Origin: Streptomyces albicerus | GTDB taxonomy: Bacteria > Actinomycetota > Actinomycetes > Streptomycetales > Streptomycetaceae | NCBI RefSeq assembly: GCF_008905045.1 | Contig: NZ_VWMY01000036.1 | Coordinates: forward strand, 62,001 to 126,000 | Direction of reading: 5' to 3' | DNA: 64,000 nucleotides | Part shown: positions 16,855 through 23,836 of the stretch, one piece after another | Numbering within the stretch: the first letter of the stretch is position 1 | Layout: the number at the start of each line of letters is the position of its first letter | Position numbers and translations under genes: made by a program | Notes under the pieces: model-generated | Seen by the model: the letters and a program-made list of their open reading frames with translations, nothing else | The model's database searches: none | What the model was told of the DNA's origin: nothing

Positions 16855-17453
16855 CGCGCCGCCCCCTGGGTGCCGAGCAGCCGCTCGACATACTTGGCGA
16901 TCACGTCGACCTCGAGGTTGACCGGGTCGCCGGGCTGCTTGAGGCCGAGCGTGGTCAGGTCGAGGGTCGTCGGGATGAGGCTGACGGTGAAGTAGTCGGG
17001 GCCCGCCTCGACGACGGTCAGGCTGATGCCGTCGACGGTGATGGAGCCCTTTTCGACGACATAGCGCGCGAGGTCCGCGGGGAGCGAGATCTTCACGATC
17101 TCCCAGTTCTCGGACGGCTTGCGCTCGATGACCTCGCCCGTGCCGTCCACGTGGCCCTGCACGATGTGCCCGCCGAGGCGCTCGCCGACGGCCATGGGGC
17201 GTTCGAGGTTGACGCGGGAGCCGACGGCGAGGACGCCGAGGCTGGAGCGGTTCAGGGTCTCCGCCATCACGTCGGCGGTGAACTCGTCGCCTTCGTGGTC
17301 GACGACCGTCAGACAGACGCCGTTGACGGCGATGGAGTCTCCGTGGCGTGCGCCTTCGGTGACCACGGGCCCACGAAGCCGGAAACGTGAGGCGTCGCCG
17401 AGGTTCTCGACGGCGGTGATTTCGCCCAGCTCTTCGACGATTCCGGTGAACAC
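16851..17453 (-). CDS. ribE: Riboflavin synthase alpha chain
   Basis: 200 residues with the internal duplication of the family: MFTGIVEELGEI opens the first lumazine-binding barrel, with GVCLTVV about residue 46-52, and GHIVQGHVDGTGEV then GISLTVVEAGPDYFTVSLIP lie in the second half. It dismutates two dimethylribityllumazine molecules to riboflavin. It is the first gene after the FMN riboswitch, which lies 150 bases upstream of the ATG. The symbol ribE follows actinobacterial usage (ribC in some species). Confidence 0.97.
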   Translation of the reverse strand: MFTGIVEELGEITAVENLGDASRFRLRGPVVTEGARHGDSIAVNGVCLTVVDHEGDEFTADVMAETLNRSSLGVLAVGSRVNLERPMAVGERLGGHIVQGHVDGTGEVIERKPSENWEIVKISLPADLARYVVEKGSITVDGISLTVVEAGPDYFTVSLIPTTLDLTTLGLKQPGDPVNLEVDVIAKYVERLLGTQGAAR

Positions 17454-17604
17454 TTCCCGGGTCCTCCCTCTTCGGGCACGGACTCCGGGGCCTGTCGATG
17501 ACGACAGATATGAACGGGTCGGAACACCGGGGGCGACGCCGTGTGAGACCTGTCCCGTGGGACACGTCGAAACAGACGGCGACGCGCACGAATGCCCGCC
17601 CGCC

Positions 17605-17731
17605 GCGCACTGCCTCCCATCCGGACTTTAACCGTCGGTCCAGGAATTTCACCTGGTCAACCGGCCGCTGGAAGCGACCGGGTCGCGGACTGTAACCGCC
17701 GGTTCGGACTTTCACCGACCCCGGAGTGCGC
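17605..17731 (-). ncRNA. FMN riboswitch (RFN element)
   Basis: Read leftward, the element has the closing stem GCGCACT/AGTGCGC (17731-17725 with 17611-17605). Conserved RFN blocks follow in order: GGTGAAAGTCCGAACCGGCG, GTTACAGTCCGCGACC, GACCAGGTGAAATTCCTGG, ACCGACGGTTAAAGTCCGGA and TGGGAG. This order and spacing are diagnostic. FMN binding should lower expression of the downstream ribE-ribM-ribBA-ribH genes. The AA/GG content of the aptamer looks intact. Confidence 0.96.
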
Positions 17732-17886
17732 TGCTTCTGGTACAGACTCAGTGTGCCACGCCTGATCGACGCCCATGCGGGCGAATGCTGTGGGGTGGCT
17801 CACAAGGTGTGCGGATGGACTTCACGGGACACTCGTGTCGGACCAACTTCCGCGCGGGCACAGCGCCTTACTATGGAACCTCACTA

Positions 17887-17930
17887 TTGGTCCATACCTA
17901 TTGACGCTGTGGTCTAGTCCTCTTTAGGGT
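17887..17930 (+). promoter_or_regulatory. Orphan chitinase-type direct-repeat promoter
   Basis: TTGGTCCATACC (17887-17898), TTGACG (17901-17906) and TGTGGTCTAGTCC (17908-17920) repeat the chitinase promoter layout found at 2871-2912 almost base for base. A TAGGGT hexamer lies 18 bases after TTGACG. The DasR-like core GGTCTAG is intact. It points rightward into a 135-base stretch with no gene, and the next gene (ROK) is on the other strand. In S. coelicolor a chitinase gene sits at this place by memory, so this looks like the remains of a lost gene. Confidence 0.75.
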
Positions 17931-17984
17931 CTGCGTTCACCGACTCCTCTGCGGGGTCCGCGTTCACCGGCCCGCCCCAAGAGC

Positions 17985-18027
17985 GACCCGGCGGCGGTGA
18001 CGGAGGCCCTTGCCCCGCCGCCGGGTC
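17985..18027. terminator. Strong hairpin between orphan promoter and ROK gene
   Basis: GACCCGGCGGCGG (17985-17997) and CCGCCGCCGGGTC (18015-18027) form a perfect 13-bp stem with a 17-base loop. It can terminate the leftward ROK transcript (stop at 18066). It would also have served as terminator of a rightward gene now missing. Confidence 0.75.
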
Positions 18028-18065
18028 TTCACTTCCGGTCGAAACCTCCGGTCGAACCGGCCGTC

Positions 18066-19265
18066 TCATCGGGCCGGGGGCGCGAACAGCTCGTCCTGAG
18101 CCCCGTCCCGCGCCATCAGCAGCGCCCCGCGGAGCACGGCGCCGCCGCCCAGGGCGCCGGCCCGCACCTCGACGGGCAGCGGCGACATCCGGCCGAGCCG
18201 CTCCCGCACCCTGGCGGCCAGCGCCTCGCCGCCCGCCCGGCCGATCTCGCCGGCGAGAACCACGCATCCCGGGTCCAGGACGGCGATCACGGACGCGGCA
18301 CCGATGGCGACGCGATCGGCGAGCGCGTCGAGGAAGCCGGAGGCCAAGGGCTCCCCGGCGTCGACCGCGAGCCGTGCCACCGCCTCCCGGACCAGCGCCG
18401 CCGCATGCGGTTCATGGGGTTCGGCGGGCGCCACGACCCCGTGCCGTGCTGCCAGTTCGGTGATCGCGGCGGCGCCCGCGAGGGAGTGGAAACCGCCGTC
18501 GCAGCCCGTCGCGGACGGCAGGCCGTCCGTGCCCGGCACCGGCAGGAAACCGATCTCGCCCGTGCCGCCGGAGGCGCCCCGGCGCAGCACACCGTCGAGG
18601 ACCACGGCGGCGCCGATGCCGTGACCGAACCACATCAGCACGAACGTGTCGCGGTCGCGGGCCGCGCCGTCACGCTGCTCGGCCAGCGCCGCGAGGTTGG
18701 TCTCGTTCTCGACGAGGACACGCGCCGGCAGCCGCTCCTGAAGGGCGGCGGCGAGGCGGCGGTGCCATTCCGGCAGGCCGGAGGAGTTGCGGAGTTCGCC
18801 GGTGGCCGGGTCGATCAGGCCCGGAGCCCCGATGCCGATGGTGTGCAGCCGCTCTGCGCCCGCCTCCTTGGCCGTACGTTCGACCAGCGCGACCGCCTGC
18901 TCCACGGCCGGCCCGGTGTCCGTCTCGTCCCCGATCGGCACCGACGCCTCGGCCAGCACCGAACCCAGCAGGTCGGACACGACGACGGCCACACCCTCGG
19001 TACGGACGTCCAGCGCGGCCAGATGCGCCCGATCGGCGACGATCCCGTACACACGGGCGTTCGGGCCGCGCCGCTGCTCTCCGGACTCGCCCACCACGCC
19101 TATCAGCCCGGCCTCGGTGAGGCGTTCCACGAGGTCGGCGACCGAGGGCCGGGACAGGCCGGTGAGCTGCTTCAACTGCCCTGCCGTCAGAGGACCTTGC
19201 TGCTGCAGCAGTCGCAGGGCGAGCCGGTCGTTGATGGCCCGGGCGGTGCTCGGTGATGCGGGCAT
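18066..19265 (-). CDS. ROK-family transcriptional regulator
   Basis: 399 residues from ATG 19265, chosen over an upstream ATG because GAAGGA lies eight bases before it. An N-terminal MarR-like winged helix (about residues 8-65; RLLQQQGPLTAGQLKQLTGLSRPSVADLV is its core) precedes the ROK actin-like fold with GIGAPGLIDPATGELRNSS, VENETNLAALAEQRDG and MWFGHGIGAAVVLDG. The zinc motif CxCGxxGCxE of sugar kinases is degenerate (only TGCDGG remains), so it is probably a sugar-sensing repressor, not a kinase. It is divergent from an MFS gene, with a palindrome between them as likely operator. Confidence 0.92.
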   Translation of the reverse strand: MPASPSTARAINDRLALRLLQQQGPLTAGQLKQLTGLSRPSVADLVERLTEAGLIGVVGESGEQRRGPNARVYGIVADRAHLAALDVRTEGVAVVVSDLLGSVLAEASVPIGDETDTGPAVEQAVALVERTAKEAGAERLHTIGIGAPGLIDPATGELRNSSGLPEWHRRLAAALQERLPARVLVENETNLAALAEQRDGAARDRDTFVLMWFGHGIGAAVVLDGVLRRGASGGTGEIGFLPVPGTDGLPSATGCDGGFHSLAGAAAITELAARHGVVAPAEPHEPHAAALVREAVARLAVDAGEPLASGFLDALADRVAIGAASVIAVLDPGCVVLAGEIGRAGGEALAARVRERLGRMSPLPVEVRAGALGGGAVLRGALLMARDGAQDELFAPPAR

Positions 19266-19321
19266 GCCGGGATCCTTCCAGATCAGGGGCGCCATGGCGG
19301 CGGGGCCCGATAAACGCCTAT

Positions 19322-19344
19322 CTATCAGGCAGGCTTCCTGATAG
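19322..19344. promoter_or_regulatory. Palindromic operator in ROK/MFS divergent region
   Basis: CTATCAGG (19322-19329) and CCTGATAG (19337-19344) are perfect eight-base inverted arms spaced by seven bases, 45 bases before the MFS start and 57 before the ROK start. The region is locally AT-rich. A site for the ROK protein is the simplest reading; this is inference. Confidence 0.6.
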
Positions 19345-19389
19345 TTTACGGCGGCAGGACGGTAGAGGCACGGGGAGGGGCCGGGCAGT

Positions 19390-20604
19390 ATGAGCGCAGT
19401 GGTCTACGACAAGCGTGAGCTGAAGCGCGCCCGGTACGCCGTGGCGACGGTCTTCGCCGTGCACGGCGCCGTGACCGGTTCGTTCGCGACCCGTGTCCCG
19501 TGGATCCAGGACCACGCGTCGGTGAGCGCGGGTCAGCTCGGCCTGGCGCTCGCGTTCCCGGCGATCGGCGCCTCTCTGGCGATGCCGCTCGCGGGCAGTG
19601 TCAGCCACCGCTTCGGCGCCCGCGCGGCCCTGCGCGGCCTGCTCTCGCTGTGGACGCTCGCCCTCGTCCTCCCCGCTCTCGCGCCGAACCTGCTCACCCT
19701 GTGCGTGGCCCTCTTCGTCTACGGCGCGACGGCGGGCATGTCCGACGTGGCGATGAACGCGCTGGGCGTCGAGGTCGAGAACCGGATGGACAAGTCGATC
19801 ATGTCCGGGCTGCACGGTATGTGGAGCGCGGGCGCCCTGATCGGCTCGGCGGCGGGCACGCTCGCCGCCCATCTGGGCTCGGACGCCCGTCTGCACCACG
19901 CGCTCGCGGCCGTGGCGCTCACGCTGATCGGTGTGGCCGCCTGTCAGGGCGTACTGGATCTGCGTCCCACCGAGGACGACGAGCCGCCTCCGCGTTTCGC
20001 GCTGCCGCCCAGATCGGCGCTGCTCATCGGCGCGATCGGCTTCTGCGCCGTATTCGCGGAGGGGGCGAGCCTGGACTGGTCGGCGGTCTATCTGCGCGAC
20101 GTTCTCGACAGTTCCGCCGGGGTCGCGGCCGCGTCCACGACGGGCTTCACGCTCACCATGGCGATCGCCCGGATCGCGGGCGACGCGGTGGTGGACCGCT
20201 TCGGCCCGGTCCGCACCGTGCGCGTCGGCGGGCTCTTCGCGACCCTGGGCGGACTGCTCGTCGTGGTGTCGGGAAACGCGGCGGTGGCGATGACGGGCTT
20301 CGCGCTGCTGGGCCTGGGCATAGCCGTCGTCGTCCCCCTCTGCTTCGCGGCGGCCGGTCGCAGCGGACCCAACCCCTCGCAGGCCATCGCGGGCGTCGCC
20401 ACCATCACGTACACCTCCGGCCTCATCGCACCGTCCCTGATCGGCACGGTGGCGGACGCGACGAGCCTGGTGACGTCCTTCGTCCTGGTGACGGTGCTGG
20501 CCTTCGGCCTCACCGCGTTCGCGGGCGTGCTGCGGGCCAGCGGCCGCCAGAGCGGCGGAAAGGTCAGCGCCCCGGACGCGACGGTCCCGGATCCCAGGCC
20601 CTGA
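19390..20604 (+). CDS. MFS transporter (YbjJ-like)
   Basis: 404 residues and about twelve hydrophobic spans in two groups of six. Motif A-like sequence SVSHRFGARAALRG lies after the second span, with GMSDVAMNALGVEVE and the GLHGMWSAGALIGS stretch that marks the YbjJ/inner-membrane MFS subgroup, and DAVVDRFGPVRTVRVGG in the second half. Substrate is not readable; control by the divergent ROK protein suggests a sugar or sugar-derived compound. GGAGGGG lies before the ATG. Confidence 0.9.
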   Translation: MSAVVYDKRELKRARYAVATVFAVHGAVTGSFATRVPWIQDHASVSAGQLGLALAFPAIGASLAMPLAGSVSHRFGARAALRGLLSLWTLALVLPALAPNLLTLCVALFVYGATAGMSDVAMNALGVEVENRMDKSIMSGLHGMWSAGALIGSAAGTLAAHLGSDARLHHALAAVALTLIGVAACQGVLDLRPTEDDEPPPRFALPPRSALLIGAIGFCAVFAEGASLDWSAVYLRDVLDSSAGVAAASTTGFTLTMAIARIAGDAVVDRFGPVRTVRVGGLFATLGGLLVVVSGNAAVAMTGFALLGLGIAVVVPLCFAAAGRSGPNPSQAIAGVATITYTSGLIAPSLIGTVADATSLVTSFVLVTVLAFGLTAFAGVLRASGRQSGGKVSAPDATVPDPRP

Positions 20605-20751
20605 ACCGCCCGCTCCAGCGGCTCCGCCCTGGGAGCCTCTGCTCGAACGGCCCCAGGAACCGCCGCTCGACGAGGGCGCTTCCTCGTACGGCTCCGCAGC
20701 CGAAGCCGCGGCCGAAACCCGAGCCACATCCGCAGCCGCGGCCGCGGCCGG

Positions 20752-21948
20752 TCAGCGTGCCAAGTCGTAGGCGTAGTCGGGCGTGAACGTCCCCGGAGCG
20801 GCCTTGCAGCCGTCGGACTCGCCGGGCAGCTTCACCCAGAGGTAGGCGTCGATCCGCGCCTCTCCGGTGGTCAGCGTCGGCGCCTGCCCGAGCTTCCGGC
20901 CCGCGGGGTCGCACCACTCGCCGTCGGGCGGGGCGCCGTTGCCGTTCCGGCTGGTGTCGATCACGGCGCCCAGACTCGCGGGGCCGCCGAGGGCATCGAG
21001 GGTCCGGCGGACGTAGGTGATCTCGTCGCCCGTCCGGTTGAAGTTCGAGACGTTGCTGAAGACGCCGTCCGAGGAGGCGGCGGACGCGGCACCGGCCTGG
21101 CGCAGCAGCCCGGCCTGTTTCTCCGGGGTGTTCCAGTCGGAGTGGCCCGCGTCGAAGTAGACCCGCGCCTTCGGGTTCGCCGCCTTGAGGACGCGGCCCG
21201 CGCGGGCCAGCGAGGCGAAGCGGGCGCCCCGGTCGCCCTCGGAGAGGCAGTCGGACTGGGCGATCGCGTCGGGCTCCAGGACCACGATGACCTCGCCGGA
21301 GCCGAGGCCGGCCGCGAACTTGTCGATCCACCCGTCGTACGCGCCGAGGTCCGGCGCACCGCCCTGCGAGGGGCCGCCGCAGTCCCGGTTCGATATCGCG
21401 TACGGCACGACGATCGGGACCCTGCCGTTCGCCGAGCCGGCCGAAGTGATCGCCCTGACGCGGGAGGTGATGTTCGACGGGGTGTAGTCCGCGAACCACA
21501 CCGCGGCCGGACGGTCCGCTATCCGGGACTCGATGAGCGGGCGGCGCGGGTCGTCGCGGTTGGCACGGACCCACTCGAGAACGTTGGACTCGGGGTGGCG
21601 GTACAGCTGTACGGACGCGGGCTGGGTCTTCGGCTTCGTCGTGGTCTCGCTCTTCGAGGGCTTGGGACTCGGTTTGGCCTTGGACGGGGAGGGCGACGGC
21701 GACGGCGAGGCGGACGTCTTCGAGGGCGAAGGGGTGGGCACGGCGGGCAGCGGCTCAAGGAACGGTGAACTGGTCACGTCGGGGCGCGCCTCGTCGGTGC
21801 CGCGCCCGTCGTCGAGCGCGGACATCATGCCCGTCACGGTGCCGACCACGACGACGGCGGACGCCACCGCCACCATGGCGCCACGCCGGGAGGCGCGCCT
21901 GCGCTCGGCCCTCCGGGCAGCCAGGCGCTGGGCACGTTGGCCTGACAC
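20752..21948 (-). CDS. GH6 cellulase-like protein, membrane-anchored or secreted
   Basis: 398 residues. An Arg-rich N-terminus and one hydrophobic segment (about residues 24-44) act as signal anchor or signal peptide. Then comes a Ser/Pro/Lys-rich linker (about 65-110). The rest is a GH6 catalytic domain: WFADYTPSNI, VVPYAISNRDCGGPSQGG, the proton-donor strand VIVVLEPDAIAQSDCL, YFDAGHSDW, VSNFNRTGDE and WVKLPGESDGCK near the end. It would release cellobiose from beta-1,4-glucan or cut it internally. No cellulose-binding domain is present. The stop lies 147 bases from the end of the convergent MFS gene; the spacer is very GC-rich with no clear terminator found. Confidence 0.92.
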   Translation of the reverse strand: MSGQRAQRLAARRAERRRASRRGAMVAVASAVVVVGTVTGMMSALDDGRGTDEARPDVTSSPFLEPLPAVPTPSPSKTSASPSPSPSPSKAKPSPKPSKSETTTKPKTQPASVQLYRHPESNVLEWVRANRDDPRRPLIESRIADRPAAVWFADYTPSNITSRVRAITSAGSANGRVPIVVPYAISNRDCGGPSQGGAPDLGAYDGWIDKFAAGLGSGEVIVVLEPDAIAQSDCLSEGDRGARFASLARAGRVLKAANPKARVYFDAGHSDWNTPEKQAGLLRQAGAASAASSDGVFSNVSNFNRTGDEITYVRRTLDALGGPASLGAVIDTSRNGNGAPPDGEWCDPAGRKLGQAPTLTTGEARIDAYLWVKLPGESDGCKAAPGTFTPDYAYDLAR

Positions 21949-22049
21949 GTGGTGCTCCCCCCTCCTCCGGGTCCCACGTGTTCCCCCGTTCTGGGGAAGC
22001 GCTCGGCCCGGCGGCCCTTCGAACAGCCTAGGCCTGGGACCCTGCCCCC

Positions 22050-22754
22050 ATGGTGCGGTTGGAACGCTTTGTGGAAAACACGCTTCCCGTGCACGCGGTC
22101 GACACGGTGGTGCGCCGGATGCGCGCGCTCGATGCGGCCTGGCCCGAGCGGGACGGCGTCGCGGTCTTCAACCGTGTCTACCTAGCCGTCACCGAGGAGG
22201 TCGACCGGCGCCTGGACGCGGGGCACTTCTCCGACGCACCTGCCGCGATCACCCTGGACGAGCGGTTCGCGGAGCGTTACCTGGCGGCCGTCGAGGCGGT
22301 CGCGGCCGACCGGCGTCCGCCCGCCTGCTGGCGACCGCTGTTCCAGTTCCGGCGTCATCCCGGCGTACGCCCGCTGCAGTTCGCGCTCGCGGGCATCAAT
22401 GCGCACATCGGGCACGACTTGGCGCTCGCGGTGGTGGACGCCTGTCGTACGCTCGACTGCGAACCGGCCGAACTGGAGGACGAGTTCGACCGCGTGGGCG
22501 AGGTCCTCCTCACGCTGGAGGAGCGCATCCGCGAAGACCTGATGCCGGGCCCCGACCTCCTCCAGATCGCCGACCCGCTGACCCATCTGCTCGGCGCGTG
22601 GAGCCTGGAGCGGGCCCGGGACGGAGCATGGTCGGCGGCCCGCGCGCTCTGGGCCCTGCGCGCACTGCCCGACCTCGCCGACGAGTTCGTCCGCCGCCTG
22701 GATGCGGCGGTCGGCCTCGCGGGCCGGATGCTGCTCACTCCGCTGCCGGATTGA
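22050..22754 (+). CDS. DUF5995-family protein
   Basis: 234 residues, soluble and helical. The conserved stretch RRMRALDAAWPERDGVAVFNRVYLAVTEEV and the motif FALAGINAHIGHDLALAVVDAC (with paired His) identify the DUF5995 family of actinobacteria. The His/Asp arrangement suggests a metal site, but no activity is known. It is divergent from the GH6 gene, and the F420-type oxidoreductase follows after 98 bases on the same strand. Confidence 0.87.
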   Translation: MVRLERFVENTLPVHAVDTVVRRMRALDAAWPERDGVAVFNRVYLAVTEEVDRRLDAGHFSDAPAAITLDERFAERYLAAVEAVAADRRPPACWRPLFQFRRHPGVRPLQFALAGINAHIGHDLALAVVDACRTLDCEPAELEDEFDRVGEVLLTLEERIREDLMPGPDLLQIADPLTHLLGAWSLERARDGAWSAARALWALRALPDLADEFVRRLDAAVGLAGRMLLTPLPD

Positions 22755-22852
22755 TCCGGCCACACGGGCTCGTGCAGCGTCGAATCGGGGTACGGGCGCG
22801 TTAGGTTGACTGTTGAACAGCCCGACGCGAACCGACGCAAAGGAGCGTACTC

Positions 22853-23785
22853 ATGGCCACTAGGTTGGGCCTCAGTCTTCCTCAGGCGGGGCAGTACAAC
22901 ATCGGGCGGGACGTACCCGACGTGGCGCGCACCGCCGAGCAGATCGGCTACGAGAGCTTGTGGGTGTACGAGCGCGCCCTGTTCCCGGAGCCCGCGACGC
23001 AGGGGCTGTACGGTGTCCCGGGCCTGCCCTGGCCCGAGCACTACCGCAATGTCCCCGACCCCCTGGTCACACTGACGCTGGCGGTCACGGCCACCGAGCG
23101 GGTCCGGCTCGGCACGGGTGTCCTGGTCGCCCCGTTGCACGGCCCGTTCCAGCTGGCCAAGACGCTCGGGACGCTGGACGCGGCGAGTGGCGGCCGGGTG
23201 GTGGCCGGCTTCGGCACGGGCTGGTCGCTGGACGAGTACGCGGCCGCGGGCGTCGCGCCGTTCGAGGAGCGCGGCAAGGTCCTGGACGAGGTTCTCGACG
23301 TGTGCGAGGCGGTTTGGGGACCGGACCCGGTGGTGTACGACGGCCGCCTCACCAAGATCGCGTCGTCCGTGGTCGGGCCCAAGCCCGCCCGGACGATCCC
23401 GATCCTGCTGCCCGCCAACAGCAAGAAGGCACTGACCCGGCTCGTCGACCGCGCCGACGGCTGGATGCCGATCGCCATGGGAGCCGAGCAACTCGCCGCG
23501 CAGTGGCGGCAGGTGCAGGACCTGACGGCCGAGCGCGGCCGTACGAGGCCGATCGAGACGGCCGTACGGGTGAACAACGTGCAGTACACGGCGAAGGCAT
23601 ACGACGGCGCCGACCGCGCCCCGTTCCAGGGCAACGTCGAGCAGATCGTGACGGACCTCAAGGCCCACACGGACATCGGCCTCGACGAGTTCTTCCTCGA
23701 CATCCAGGCCTCGACGCGGGATGCCCAGGAGCTCAAGGACGTGGCCGCCGAGGTGTACACGGCGGCGCGGGCGGCCGGGATCTGA
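22853..23785 (+). CDS. LLM-class F420-dependent oxidoreductase
   Basis: 310 residues with a luciferase-like TIM barrel: RLGLSLPQAGQY at the start, ARTAEQIGYESLWVYERA, RVRLGTGVLVAPLHGPFQLAKTL and the flavin/F420 phosphate region GRVVAGFGTGWSLDEYAAAGV, then DGWMPIAMGAEQL. Streptomyces members of this group usually use F420 rather than FMN; the substrate cannot be inferred. AGGAG lies a few bases before the ATG. The gene ends 51 bases from the convergent davB-like gene. Confidence 0.9.
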   Translation: MATRLGLSLPQAGQYNIGRDVPDVARTAEQIGYESLWVYERALFPEPATQGLYGVPGLPWPEHYRNVPDPLVTLTLAVTATERVRLGTGVLVAPLHGPFQLAKTLGTLDAASGGRVVAGFGTGWSLDEYAAAGVAPFEERGKVLDEVLDVCEAVWGPDPVVYDGRLTKIASSVVGPKPARTIPILLPANSKKALTRLVDRADGWMPIAMGAEQLAAQWRQVQDLTAERGRTRPIETAVRVNNVQYTAKAYDGADRAPFQGNVEQIVTDLKAHTDIGLDEFFLDIQASTRDAQELKDVAAEVYTAARAAGI

Positions 23786-23836
23786 CCTTCTCGACGGCGA
23801 CTGCCGACCCGGTCAGGGATTCTCAGTCCTCGGCTC

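Larger units (their letters stand above)
17454..18065. other. Intergenic region: rib leader, then orphan chitinase-type promoter
   Basis: 612 bases without a convincing gene. From left: about 150 bases of rib leader containing GC-rich pairing segments that could act as expression platform; the FMN riboswitch (17605-17731); an AT-richer stretch; the orphan chitinase-like promoter (17887-17930); two copies of GGTCnGCGTTCACCG (17928-17942 and 17955-17969); and a strong hairpin (17985-18027). No chitinase or other reading frame lies between promoter and hairpin. Confidence 0.7.

Noticed and set aside
17726..17917. 63-residue rightward frame across the rib leader and chitinase-type promoter
   Set aside because: It crosses the FMN riboswitch edge and promoter elements, has no ribosome site and no family resemblance.
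17930..18060. Remnant chitinase coding sequence after the orphan promoter
   Set aside because: Six-frame reading shows no GH18 motif or signal peptide; only repeats and a hairpin remain.
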